From Anaerolineae bacterium (GTDB lineage: Bacteria; Chloroflexota; Anaerolineae; Aggregatilineales; Aggregatilineaceae): a stretch of 64,000 bases of DNA. Position numbers and translations under genes: made by a program. The notes below the pieces were generated by a model, which worked only from the letters and a program-made list of their open reading frames with translations, was not told where the DNA came from and made no database searches. The stretch spans positions 169,029-233,028 of the forward strand of contig JAHDLB010000030.1 in assembly GCA_018432315.1 (NCBI GenBank), given 5' to 3'. Of the stretch, positions 18,518 to 26,320 are shown piece by piece (position 1 is the stretch's first letter; every line of letters starts with the position of its first letter).

Positions 18518-19573
18518 TCACGTCTGGCTGTGGAGGCCAGGGGCCAGCTCGGCGTCCCCCTCCGGCGCTCGCCCGCGCGCGCGCAAATTCTGGGCGGCTT
18601 GCATAATCTCGCCCAGGCCGACATTCTCCACCCACAGCCCGATCAAGCCCATCAGGATGTACGTCGCCAGGTTGACCACGTGCAGCAGCAGCGCAAATGC
18701 CACCGAGGGCGCGTCGCTGGCCTGGTCGACCAGCCCGGCCCCCGCCAGCCCAAACGCCACCGCCGCCTCGAACGGCCCCAGGTTGCCCGGCACCGCCGGC
18801 ACGGCCACCACGAACGACGCCAGCGCCACCATCGCCATCGACGCGGCCCAGGTCGGCTCGTCGAAGATGGCGAACAGCAGGATATAGCCCGCCACCACCG
18901 ACGCCGCCCAGCCTGCCGCCGTCCAGCCGATGACCTGCAGCCCGGCGCGCGGCGACGACAGGCACAGCAGGCCGTCGAGCAGTTGGTCGAGCCAGCCGTG
19001 CAGCGCCGGGCGCCGCAGCGGCGGCACGAACCGCCCGCCGAATGCCAGCAGCGCGTGCGCCCAGCCCGGACGCCGCGCGAAGACGGTCAGCACGATCGTG
19101 CCCGCCACCGCGCCCACGCCGAGCACGATCCCCACCACGCCGATCTCCAACCCCACCGGCAGAATCGCCAGCGTGAGGCCGATCAGCGCGAACACGGCCA
19201 GCGTGTCCAGCAGGCGCTCGACGACGATCGTCCCCAGCGACGTGAAGATGCGCACCGGCGGGTCGACGCGCGCGGCCAGCACGGCCCGCGCCAGCTCGCC
19301 CACGCGCAGCGGCAAGACGGCGTTGATGAAATAGCTGATGTTCAGAATGTGAAAGCTGCTCCGCGCCGCCAGCCGGTTATCGAGCATCACCCGCCAGCGC
19401 AGGCTGCGGAGCCACAGGCCCAGCACGGACACGGCCAGGCATGGGATCACCACCCAGTAATCGGCGTGGCGCAGCTCGTGCTGCACGCCGCTGAAGTCCC
19501 GGCGCAGCAGGTACGCGAGCGCGACGATGCTCACGATCAGGCCCAGCGCCACACTCGGCCACCGCTTTTTCAT
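18518..19573 (-). CDS. YbhN/LPG-synthase-TM-like (flippase-like) membrane protein
   Basis: About 351 aa, with 8 or so membrane helices. The C-terminal signature VPAVPGNLGPFEAAV is typical of the UPF0104/YbhN (lysylphosphatidylglycerol synthase transmembrane) family, which in envelope clusters is often a lipid-linked sugar flippase-like protein. The soluble lysyltransferase domain of MprF is absent. The ATG at 19573 gives the usual N-terminus (MKKRW then hydrophobic); a GTG at 19597 would add eight residues. First gene of the minus-strand glycan operon, behind a good promoter at 19611-19638. Role in moving lipid-linked glycans is inferred from the neighbours. Confidence 0.85.
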   Translation of the reverse strand: MKKRWPSVALGLIVSIVALAYLLRRDFSGVQHELRHADYWVVIPCLAVSVLGLWLRSLRWRVMLDNRLAARSSFHILNISYFINAVLPLRVGELARAVLAARVDPPVRIFTSLGTIVVERLLDTLAVFALIGLTLAILPVGLEIGVVGIVLGVGAVAGTIVLTVFARRPGWAHALLAFGGRFVPPLRRPALHGWLDQLLDGLLCLSSPRAGLQVIGWTAAGWAASVVAGYILLFAIFDEPTWAASMAMVALASFVVAVPAVPGNLGPFEAAVAFGLAGAGLVDQASDAPSVAFALLLHVVNLATYILMGLIGLWVENVGLGEIMQAAQNLRARGRAPEGDAELAPGLHSQT

Positions 19574-19610
19574 ACTCCGGACAACCCAATCTGCCACGAC
19601 ATGGCGGGGA

Positions 19611-19638
19611 ATTATACCGCTTTTGAGATCACGATCAA
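19611..19638 (-). promoter_or_regulatory. Promoter of the glycan operon
   Basis: On the minus strand TTGATC (19638-19633) is followed after 16 nt by a perfect TATAAT (19616-19611). Predicted transcription starts near 19604, leaving about 30 nt before the ATG at 19573. It probably drives the whole run down to the sigma/anti-sigma genes. Confidence 0.7.
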
Positions 19639-19693
19639 TTCTACACGCACAGCCGGGCGATTCCCCACCCGGCGAAGAACGCCGATTTTGAAC

Positions 19694-19723
19694 TTGACAG
19701 CCGCCCGATCTCGCCCGTATAAT
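19694..19723 (+). promoter_or_regulatory. Promoter of tRNA-Gly
   Basis: Perfect TTGACA (19694-19699), 18-nt spacer and perfect TATAAT (19718-19723). Initiation is expected near 19730, five bases before the mature tRNA 5' end. Confidence 0.9.
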
Positions 19724-19734
19724 TACGGCAACTT

Positions 19735-19806
19735 GCGGGTATAGTTCAGTGGTAGAACGTCAGCTTCCCAAGCTGGATGTCAGGGGTTCGAATCCCCTTA
19801 CCCGCT
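19735..19806 (+). tRNA. tRNA-Gly (anticodon CCC)
   Basis: 72-nt cloverleaf. The acceptor stem GCGGGTA pairs with TACCCGC and the discriminator base is T. The D-arm is GTTC/GAAC. The anticodon stem TCAGC/GCTGG has loop TTCCCAA, giving anticodon CCC (reads GGG). The T-arm AGGGG/CCCCT has loop TTCGAAT. The 3' CCA is not encoded. It has its own strong promoter and an intrinsic terminator right after it. Confidence 0.97.
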
Positions 19807-19812
19807 CTGTCG

Positions 19813-19845
19813 AGGCATTCCAACTCCGCCGGAATGCCTTTTTTT
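19813..19845 (+). terminator. Intrinsic terminator after tRNA-Gly
   Basis: Perfect 9-bp stem AGGCATTCC/GGAATGCCT with a 9-nt loop, followed by six to seven T residues. It ends the tRNA unit before the phosphatase gene, whose Shine-Dalgarno begins 18 nt later. Confidence 0.93.
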
Positions 19846-19874
19846 CATCCTGGCGCACCCACAAGGAGCCGGTT

Positions 19875-20921
19875 GTGACAGCCCGAATCGCAGCGATCGA
19901 AGTGGTATCTCACGCCCCGGCAGGTCGCCTCAACGAGGATGCGTGGCTGGTGCTGCACGCCGGCCCGCTCGGCGAGCGGATCGTGTTCGCGGCCATCGAC
20001 GGCGCCACGACGCGCATGACCCCGCCGCCGCTCCAGCGGCACCTGGAATCCCTGCCGGAGCGCCTCACGCCCGCCGCGTTCGCCGCCCGCGTGACGCGCG
20101 ACGCGCTGGCGCGGCACGTCGTCGACGGGATGCTGCCGGACCTGCGCGCCGTTCTGCTGGAAGCCAACGCGGACCTGGGCCGGGTGCTGATCGGGCTGTT
20201 CGGCGCGCTGACGCTCGAAGGGATGAGCTTTCCAGAGGAAATTCACGCCACGCTGGCAAAGGACCCGCGACTGGTCCGGCTGGGGCTGCCCGCCTGCGTG
20301 GTCACGCTGGCTGAGTACGATCCCGCCGAGCACACCCTGCGCTACGCCCACGCGGGCGACACGTCCCTGCTGGTGTGCTACGACGATGGCCGCGTGAACG
20401 TCCCCACCCAGCCGGACGCCACGAACGCCGACAACGGCCTCAAGCAAGCGGCCAACCGGCTCCGCCGTGACCGGCCCAGCATGCCGTTTCGCGAGCTGGC
20501 CCAACTGCCGGAGGTCCAGACGCGGAACCTGCACTCCGGCATCCGGCACAACTACGTCGACGAGCACGGCCTGCCCCAGCCCAGCCAGGGGATCGGCGTG
20601 GTCAACGGGCAGCCGGAGCTGCGCTATTTCGTCCAGACGGGGCAGGTCTACCTGGACCGGGCGATCTTCGTCTGCGCCATGACGGATGGCCTGGAATGGC
20701 CCGCCAGCGCCCGCGAAGTCTTCGCCGAGAACGGCGACGAGTCCGCCGCCCTGGCACACGAACGGCGCGCGTTCATGGCCGCGCAGATCGACGAGCACGG
20801 CCTGGCGGGCTACCTCGAACGGCTGCGCGAGGCGGAGCGCGACGACCCCGATCACGAGGAGTTCCCGCGTATCAAGACGTACGACGACGCGACGGGCGTG
20901 CTGCTGCGGCTGGCGACGTAA
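19875..20921 (+). CDS. PP2C-like serine/threonine phosphatase domain protein
   Basis: 348 aa from the GTG at 19875, chosen because AAGGAG lies at 19863-19868; the longer open frame runs back into the tRNA. PP2C metal motifs are recognisable: NEDAWLV (E21, D22), IDGATT (D42-G43), the middle HAGDTSLLVC block, CAMTDGLE and the C-terminal YDDATGVLL (D-D-x-T). Such enzymes dephosphorylate Ser/Thr in the cytoplasm using two Mn/Mg ions. The insert between the second and third blocks diverges from classical PP2C, so this is a remote family member. Its transcription unit appears separate from both neighbours; no kinase lies in the window. Confidence 0.75.
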   Translation: MTARIAAIEVVSHAPAGRLNEDAWLVLHAGPLGERIVFAAIDGATTRMTPPPLQRHLESLPERLTPAAFAARVTRDALARHVVDGMLPDLRAVLLEANADLGRVLIGLFGALTLEGMSFPEEIHATLAKDPRLVRLGLPACVVTLAEYDPAEHTLRYAHAGDTSLLVCYDDGRVNVPTQPDATNADNGLKQAANRLRRDRPSMPFRELAQLPEVQTRNLHSGIRHNYVDEHGLPQPSQGIGVVNGQPELRYFVQTGQVYLDRAIFVCAMTDGLEWPASAREVFAENGDESAALAHERRAFMAAQIDEHGLAGYLERLREAERDDPDHEEFPRIKTYDDATGVLLRLAT

Positions 20922-20924
20922 CGC

Positions 20925-20949
20925 AAAACGGCCCGGATCGACCGGGCCG
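20925..20949. terminator. Bidirectional terminator between phosphatase and phosphomannomutase genes
   Basis: Perfect 8-bp stem CGGCCCGG/CCGGGCCG with a 5-nt loop between convergent genes. On the minus strand it is followed by TTTT, so it mainly suits the phosphomannomutase transcript. Confidence 0.8.
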
Positions 20950-20973
20950 CTGCGGGCGCGCAATCGGGCCGCG

Positions 20974-22341
20974 CTAGAAATCCTCGACGTCGGGATACGC
21001 CTTCACCAGCGCCTCGCGCACGATGCGCTTGTACGCCAGCGCGTCGGCTTCCGTCTCGCCCTCGAAACGCAGCGAGAGCACCGGCTCCGTGTTCGACTGG
21101 CGCAGCAAGCCCCAGCCGCGCTCGAACGTGATCCGGATGCCGTCCACGTCGTTGATCGGATACTGCGCCTTCAGCGCCTCGTGCACGGCGCGGATCACCG
21201 GTTCCTTCTGGTCGTCCGGGCAGTGCGGGCGATATTCCGGCGTCGAGTACAGCGTGGGCACCGTCCGCATGATGGCCGACAGCGGCTGATCCTGCCCGGC
21301 GAGGATCTGCACGATCCGCCCGGCGACGAACACGCCATCGTCGAACCCGTAATAGCCGTCGCCCACGAAGATGTGCCCGCTCATCTCGCCGCCCAACAGG
21401 GCCTTTTCCTCGGCCATCTTGGCCTTGATCAGCGAGTGCCCGCTGATCCAGATCAACGGCCTGCCGCCGGCCTTCGCCACCTCGTCGAACAGCACCTGCG
21501 TGCTCAGCACGTCGGCCACCACCGTCGCGCCGGGATGCCGCTTGAGCGTATCGCGCGCCAGCAGCACCAGCACGCGATCCGCGCTGACCGGGTTGCCCTC
21601 GTCGTCCACCACGCCGACGCGATCGGCGTCACCGTCGAAGGCCAGCCCCAGGTCCGCCCCCTCGCTGACCACGCGCGCGGACAGGTCGCGCAGATTGTCG
21701 GCGTTCTGCGGATCGGGCTGGTGGTGCGGATAGGTGCCGTCCGGCTCGCAGTACAGGCGGATCACCGTATGGCCAAACGCCTCCAGCAGCGGCGGCCCGT
21801 AGATCCCGCCCATGCCGTTCCCCGCGTCGACCACGATCTTCAGCGGGCGCGCGTGGTGCAGCTTGCTCTCGGCCATCGCCAGATAGCGCTCGTTGACCGA
21901 ATCATCGACGCGCACCTGCCCGCTCCCCGCCAGCAGGTCGCCCGCGTCGATCATCCGGCGCAGCGCCTGGATCTGGTGGCCGTAAAGGTTGCGCATGCCG
22001 ATTGACAGCTTGAACCCGTTCATCTCCGGCTTGAGGTGGCTGCCCGTGATCATCATGCCGCCAACGTTGCCCGCCTCGACCGCGCTCCAATACACGACCG
22101 GCGTCGCCACCATGCCGATGTCGGTCACGTCTACTCCGGCGGCGGCCAGCCCGCGGATCGCGGCGTCGGCCAGCCCGCGCGAGCTGACGCGGTTGTCGTG
22201 GCCGACGACCGCTCCCTGCACGCCCTCGCGGCGCAGGTACGAGCCGAACGCCCGCCCGATCTGCTCCGCGGCCTCTTCGGTGATGGCGTCGCCCACCTTG
22301 CCGCGAATGTCGTACCGTTTGAAAATGCCCGGTTGGATCAC
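20974..22341 (-). CDS. Phosphomannomutase/phosphoglucomutase
   Basis: 455 aa, a normal length for the alpha-D-phosphohexomutase family. It interconverts hexose-1- and hexose-6-phosphates. It starts at a GTG with AGGGGG upstream, giving the family's N-terminus IFKRYDIRGK; an ATG at 22362, overlapping the upstream gene, is the alternative. Active-site phosphoserine region: GHDNRVSSRG. Mg-binding loop: FDGDADRVG. Sugar-binding loop: GGEMSGHIF. A C-terminal phosphate-binding Arg region follows. It is coupled to the nucleotidyltransferase gene immediately upstream, and the two together could make an activated sugar (such as GDP-mannose or UDP-sugar) for the glycan operon. The exact sugar cannot be told from sequence. 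Confidence 0.93.
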   Translation of the reverse strand: MIQPGIFKRYDIRGKVGDAITEEAAEQIGRAFGSYLRREGVQGAVVGHDNRVSSRGLADAAIRGLAAAGVDVTDIGMVATPVVYWSAVEAGNVGGMMITGSHLKPEMNGFKLSIGMRNLYGHQIQALRRMIDAGDLLAGSGQVRVDDSVNERYLAMAESKLHHARPLKIVVDAGNGMGGIYGPPLLEAFGHTVIRLYCEPDGTYPHHQPDPQNADNLRDLSARVVSEGADLGLAFDGDADRVGVVDDEGNPVSADRVLVLLARDTLKRHPGATVVADVLSTQVLFDEVAKAGGRPLIWISGHSLIKAKMAEEKALLGGEMSGHIFVGDGYYGFDDGVFVAGRIVQILAGQDQPLSAIMRTVPTLYSTPEYRPHCPDDQKEPVIRAVHEALKAQYPINDVDGIRITFERGWGLLRQSNTEPVLSLRFEGETEADALAYKRIVREALVKAYPDVEDF

Positions 22342-22354
22342 GATGCCCCCTGCT

Positions 22355-23650
22355 CTATTCATCCTGCGCCGACGACTCGATCGCCTGCTTGACCCAGACG
22401 CGCGTCCGGTCCGGCACATCGCGCGACACGACGGTCGTCGGGCCGATCTCGCTTTCGCGCCCGATCTTGATGCCCGGCATGGTCATCACGTTCACGCCGA
22501 TGAACGCCTTCTTGCCCGCGATCAGGCCCAGCTTGTCCCGCCCGGTGTTGACCCTGTCGCCCTTGATCCAGCTCCAGACCGGCCCCTGGTCGATGCGCAG
22601 GTTGGCCGTCGTGCAGGTCGCGGAGAAATTCACGTGGTCGTCCAGCACGGAGTCGAGCACCTGGCACGCGTGGGTGTGCACGCCCTCGCCCATGTAGCTC
22701 CGCGCCACCTCGGTCACGTAGCCGACGACGCTGCCCGCGCCAACCATCGATTCGCGGACCAGCGCGTTGTTGCCGACGATCGCGTTCGGGCCGATGTACG
22801 CCGGGCCGACAACCGTCGCGCCGTGGAACAGGCGCGCCCCAGACTCGATGACCACGTTCCCCTTGATCAGCACGCCGTCCTCGATCTTGGCGTCCGGGGA
22901 AATGCGCTGCCCGTCGATCTGCCCGAGCATGGCGTGCATCACGTCCAGCACGTGCCACGGGAACTTGATCGCCTGCCACGGCCCTTCGTACGGCACCACC
23001 TGGAAGACGTGCTCGGCCATCAAGGCCGCCATCGCGCGCTCGTAATGGTCGTCGGTCTTGTCCGGCTTGGCGTATTCGGCGCGGACCTGGTCCAGCAGCA
23101 GCGCCGCGTCGGCGTGAATGTGGGCGACGATACTCACCAGGTCGCTCGGCTCGTTGCCCGCGCCGGGCTTCTCGACGATGTTCGTCACCCGGTCGTCCGG
23201 CCCCACTTCGAGATACCCGCCGGGGAAATATTCCTTGACCCGATAGCCCGCCAGGTACGCGATCGCGTAGCCGGACTGGTACGCGGTGAGCATCTTCTGG
23301 TGGAGCACGACGTCCGTCAGGTCGTGCACCTGCGTGATGTAAATCGGCTGGTTGCCGTGCCGGTCGAGATAGGGCTGGATCTTCAAGACCGCGTCGCCCA
23401 TGCCTTTCGGCTCGGGCTGTACAACGACCTCCACGCTGGACCCGTCCACCGAGCGAGCGAGCGACCGGATCACGTCCTCGTTTTCCGGGTTGGCGACGAT
23501 CACGGCCTGGCGCATCCCCAGCCGGGCGTAGCGCTCAAGCTGGTAGGTGAGCAGCGGGCGGCCCATGAACTTGATCAGCGATTTTTCTTCGAGCGGCCAC
23601 AGGCGGGAACTGGCCCCACCCGCCAGAATGACTAAGAGTGGCGATCTCAC
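22355..23650 (-). CDS. Sugar-phosphate nucleotidyltransferase with left-handed beta-helix
   Basis: 431 aa from the GTG at 23650, which has AAGGGAGAG at a good distance; an ATG at 23674 lacks a ribosome site. The N-terminal nucleotidyltransferase domain opens with LAGGASSRLWPL, the NTP-binding loop (GGxxxRL). From about residue 240 hexapeptide repeats form a left-handed beta-helix (for example GVLIKGNVVIESGARL and IGPNAIVGNNALV), as in GlmU and the archaeal bifunctional enzymes. It makes NDP-sugars from sugar-1-phosphate; the helix may carry acetyltransferase activity. It shares an operon with the phosphomannomutase, its natural upstream enzyme. Sugar specificity unknown. Confidence 0.88.
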   Translation of the reverse strand: MRSPLLVILAGGASSRLWPLEEKSLIKFMGRPLLTYQLERYARLGMRQAVIVANPENEDVIRSLARSVDGSSVEVVVQPEPKGMGDAVLKIQPYLDRHGNQPIYITQVHDLTDVVLHQKMLTAYQSGYAIAYLAGYRVKEYFPGGYLEVGPDDRVTNIVEKPGAGNEPSDLVSIVAHIHADAALLLDQVRAEYAKPDKTDDHYERAMAALMAEHVFQVVPYEGPWQAIKFPWHVLDVMHAMLGQIDGQRISPDAKIEDGVLIKGNVVIESGARLFHGATVVGPAYIGPNAIVGNNALVRESMVGAGSVVGYVTEVARSYMGEGVHTHACQVLDSVLDDHVNFSATCTTANLRIDQGPVWSWIKGDRVNTGRDKLGLIAGKKAFIGVNVMTMPGIKIGRESEIGPTTVVSRDVPDRTRVWVKQAIESSAQDE

Positions 23651-23754
23651 TGCGGTCTCTCCCTTTCGTGACATGTTGCCCGTTGACTATCAACAAAATA
23701 TAGCACACGTTGCCGCTTTACGCGCACCGGCACCTCGCGGCGCCAGAATGACAA

Positions 23755-23785
23755 CGCGCCCACAGAATCGGGTTCTGTGAGCGCG
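23755..23785 (-). terminator. Hairpin after the response regulator gene
   Basis: A 12-bp stem (CGCGC and CACAGAA arms pairing with TTCTGTG and GCGCG, one C/A mismatch) with a 5-nt loop lies between two minus-strand genes. The T-run is weak (TTGTCATT), so termination may be partial. Confidence 0.6.
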
Positions 23786-23823
23786 AAACGGCCAGAAACA
23801 GACTACCGGCGCGGGCTGCCGCG

Positions 23824-24210
23824 TCAATCTTCGGACACGGGATCCAGGTTCAACATGCGGCGCACCTTCGCCACCAGGTCGTGGTGCAGAATCGGCTTGG
23901 GCAGGTAATCGCTCGCCCCGGCATCCATCCCGCTCATCACGCTCTTGGCGTCGCCGCGCGCCGAAAGGATCAGGATCGGCAGTTCTTGCGTATCCGAGCG
24001 GCTGCGCAGCACGCGGCAGAGCTCGATTCCGTCCATGCCCGGCATCATCACGTCGAGGATGATCAGATCCGGCGTTTCAAGCTCAAGGACGGACAGGGCT
24101 TGCTCGGCATCCTTGGCTTTGAGGACCTCGAAGCCGCCGCGTTCCAACATGATACCGATCAGGGTCAGCGCGCCAATTTCGTCGTCAACCACAAGAATCC
24201 GCTTCATCAC
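23824..24210 (-). CDS. Stand-alone response regulator receiver (REC) protein
   Basis: 128 aa, a single REC domain with no output domain. Acidic pocket VVDDE (D9-D10). Phosphoacceptor Asp in LIILDVMMPGMDG (about D54). Conserved Thr/Ser position in ILILSARGD. Lys in YLPKP (about K105). It probably works as a CheY/Spo0F-like phosphorelay element or a regulator acting through a protein partner. The start is GTG at 24210 or ATG at 24207, with GGAGA upstream. No histidine kinase is nearby, so its partner is encoded elsewhere. Confidence 0.93.
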   Translation of the reverse strand: MMKRILVVDDEIGALTLIGIMLERGGFEVLKAKDAEQALSVLELETPDLIILDVMMPGMDGIELCRVLRSRSDTQELPILILSARGDAKSVMSGMDAGASDYLPKPILHHDLVAKVRRMLNLDPVSED

Positions 24211-24264
24211 CGGTCTTTCTCCATTGTGTTCTTTGCGGCAGGCAAGCCACTGCCGCCTCTGTCT

Positions 24265-24292
24265 AGTGTAACATCAAAAGCGTGCATTGCAA
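24265..24292 (-). promoter_or_regulatory. Promoter of the response regulator gene
   Basis: On the minus strand TTGCAA, a 16-nt spacer, and TACACT with an extended -10 (TGT directly before it). Start expected near 24258, about 48 nt before the coding region. Confidence 0.65.
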
Positions 24293-24417
24293 TAACAGTA
24301 GCGCAACAGGCCGGAAGGTTCGCTGCATCCACCCCACCGGTGGCAAGCATCCCTGTTATACAACGGTTCCCCTTCCAGCGCCACCCGGCTTAATTCTTTC
24401 TCCATGCCAAACCGGCC

Positions 24418-24446
24418 TTTCCGTCGGCTGGCCCGCCCTCTATAAT
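24418..24446 (+). promoter_or_regulatory. Probable promoter of trmI
   Basis: A perfect TATAAT at 24441-24446; the matching -35 (TTTCCG) is poor. It lies 41 nt before the GTG start. Confidence 0.5.
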
Positions 24447-24487
24447 ACAAGTCTCGTTTTCGCAGGTTGCGATCAAAGGAGCCGCGC

Positions 24488-25339
24488 GTGCCTCTTCCCA
24501 CTACCCGCACCGTCGCCTATGGAGACATCGTCCTGATCACCGGCAAGGATCGCCGCACATTCATTCGCACGGTTGGCGAGGGCAAGCGGTTCGAGTGCCA
24601 CCTCGGATACATCAACTACGACGACATCGTCGGCGTGCCCTACGGCGAGCAGGTCGCGACCCAGATGGGCCACAAGCTGTTCATCCTGCCCCCCAACACC
24701 GACGACATCGTGAGCCACCTCCAGCGCGAAGGGCAGATCATCTTCCCCAAAGACCTGGGATACATCACGCTGAAGCTCGGCATCCGGCCCGGCGTGCGCG
24801 TGCTGGAGGCGGGGACCGGCAGCGGCGCGCTCACCCTCACGCTGGCGCTGCTGGTCGGCGAGAGCGGTCACGTCTACACCTACGAGCGGCGGCAGAAAAT
24901 GCAGGAGCGCGCCATCACCAACATCCGCCGCCTGGGCCTGCTGGACCGCGTGACCTTCCACCAGCGCGACATCGAGCGCGGGTTCGACGAGCGCGACGTC
25001 AACGCGCTGTTTCTGGACGTGCGCGAGCCGTGGGACTACCTGCCCCAGGCGCGCGAAGCCCTGGCCGGGGGCGGGTTCTTCGGGGCCATCGTGCCCACCA
25101 TCAACCAGGTGATCGAGCTGACCGAAGCGCTGTATAACGGGCCTTGGTATTTTCTCGAAATCGAGGAATTGATCCGCCGCACCTACAAGACCATCCCGGC
25201 GCGCATCCGGCCCGACGACCAGATGATCGGCCATACCGGGTTCCTGGTGTTCGCGCGTGCGGTGGCCCGCGAGGATCGCAGCGACCCGGACACCGCCGCC
25301 GGTGACGAGCCGGATGACGCGAGCGACGACGCGTCGTAA
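24488..25339 (+). CDS. trmI: tRNA (adenine-N1)-methyltransferase, TrmI family
   Basis: 283 aa from a GTG with AAAGGAG six bases upstream. The N-terminal small domain (GDIVLITGKDRRTFIRTV) is typical of TrmI/Trm61. The SAM domain carries VLEAGTGSGALTLTLA (motif I), YERRQKMQERA (acidic strand 2) and NALFLDVREPWDYL (motif IV). The family methylates A58 of the tRNA T-loop, using S-adenosylmethionine, as a homotetramer in bacteria. The last 25 or so residues are an acidic Asp-rich tail not needed for catalysis. Monocistronic; convergent with the L25 gene across a shared terminator. Confidence 0.92.
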   Translation: MPLPTTRTVAYGDIVLITGKDRRTFIRTVGEGKRFECHLGYINYDDIVGVPYGEQVATQMGHKLFILPPNTDDIVSHLQREGQIIFPKDLGYITLKLGIRPGVRVLEAGTGSGALTLTLALLVGESGHVYTYERRQKMQERAITNIRRLGLLDRVTFHQRDIERGFDERDVNALFLDVREPWDYLPQAREALAGGGFFGAIVPTINQVIELTEALYNGPWYFLEIEELIRRTYKTIPARIRPDDQMIGHTGFLVFARAVAREDRSDPDTAAGDEPDDASDDAS

Positions 25340-25346
25340 AATGCAA

Positions 25347-25368
25347 CAGGGACCCGTGTGGGTCCCTG
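25347..25368. terminator. Bidirectional intrinsic terminator
   Basis: Perfect 9-bp stem CAGGGACCC/GGGTCCCTG with loop GTGT, between convergent trmI and L25 genes. On the minus strand it is followed by TTGCATTTT, on the plus strand by a weaker T stretch. Confidence 0.85.
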
Positions 25369-25393
25369 CCGTTCTCGTCGGATAACCGGGGGG

Positions 25394-26059
25394 TTAGACC
25401 TCGGTCTCGTCGCCCTCTTCTTCCTCTTCGCGGCGGCGAATCAGTTCGGGCTCCTCGCCCTCTTCGAGGATTTCCTCTTCCTCTTCCTCTTCTTCCTCGG
25501 CCCGCTGCAGGTAGGTCGTCGCCACCACGACGTCACCCGGATCGACGTGATAGGTCACGCCGGGCAACTCGGGAAGCGCCGCCGCGAGGATCGAGTCCCC
25601 GACTTCTGCCAGCCCCGAAATGTCGATCTGCACTTCCGCCGGCAGGTCGCCGGGGAGGCACTCGACCTCGACCGAGTTCATCTCGTGGATCAGCACGCCG
25701 CCCAGGTCTTCCAGGTGATCGGCGTTCCCCACCAGCGTGATCGGGACTTCGGTGCGGATGGCGACATCCATCCGGACGCGGTAGAAGTCGATGTGCAGCA
25801 CATCACCGCGCAGCGGCGCGCGCTGAACGTGACGCACCAAAGCGTTGTATTCCTCGCCCTCCAGGTTGATCTGGATGATCTGCGAGCCGCCCGCTTCCAT
25901 GAGCACGGGCCGCAGTTTCGCCCATTCGACCTGCAAGTTGATCGCGTCGAACGTGGGACCATACAGCACGCCGGGAATGATGCCCTCGGCGCGGAGATGG
26001 CGGACCTCTTTACCGGTCTGTTCACGCCTGGCCGCCTCTAGCACGATGGTTTCAGCCAT
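25394..26059 (-). CDS. rplY: 50S ribosomal protein L25 / general stress protein Ctc
   Basis: 221 aa, matching the long Ctc/TL5 form rather than the roughly 95-aa E. coli L25. The N-terminal 5S-rRNA-binding domain (residues 1-95: TIVLEAARREQTGKEVRHLR, then GIIPGVLYGP) is followed by the beta-rich Ctc C-terminal domain to about residue 185. The last 35 residues are a highly acidic tail with a run of eight glutamates. ATG start with GAGGAGA at proper distance. It has its own promoter, 140 nt upstream. Binds 5S rRNA in the central protuberance and is stress-induced in some bacteria. Confidence 0.95.
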   Translation of the reverse strand: MAETIVLEAARREQTGKEVRHLRAEGIIPGVLYGPTFDAINLQVEWAKLRPVLMEAGGSQIIQINLEGEEYNALVRHVQRAPLRGDVLHIDFYRVRMDVAIRTEVPITLVGNADHLEDLGGVLIHEMNSVEVECLPGDLPAEVQIDISGLAEVGDSILAAALPELPGVTYHVDPGDVVVATTYLQRAEEEEEEEEEILEEGEEPELIRRREEEEEGDETEV

Positions 26060-26198
26060 TTAAAACGTCTCCTCAGTTCTATCAGGATCGGCTGGCTGCT
26101 CGCAGCGACCCGCCACTCCTTCAAATCGTTATCACCAGTTCGCACACCGGGCCTGCCAGTATCAGCAAAGGCCGGTGATCGCATCCAAAGCAGGCGCA

Positions 26199-26227
26199 AT
26201 TGTAGCCAAGCGTGCCGCCAGCGTCAA
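26199..26227 (-). promoter_or_regulatory. Promoter of rplY
   Basis: On the minus strand TTGACG, 17-nt spacer, TACAAT. Start is expected near 26192, giving a long leader of about 130 nt before the L25 ATG; the leader shows no obvious terminator or riboswitch. Confidence 0.8.
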
Positions 26228-26251
26228 TGGTCGATGCTGGCCGGCATGCGC

Positions 26252-26281
26252 TTGACAGGGGATGGATCAGTGACATAGAAT
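26252..26281 (+). promoter_or_regulatory. Promoter of the sulfatase gene
   Basis: TTGACA, 18-nt spacer, TAGAAT. It is divergent from the rplY promoter 25 nt away. A short tandem CAGATGT repeat (26287-26300) lies just downstream in the leader and could be an operator; that is speculative. Confidence 0.75.
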
Positions 26282-26320
26282 CACATCAGATGTCAGATGT
26301 CTTATAAAAGGACTGTTGTT

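Noticed and set aside
19749..19874. N-terminal extension of the PP2C-like protein into tRNA-Gly
   Set aside because: The extension covers the tRNA and its terminator; a GTG with AAGGAG at 19875 is the credible start.
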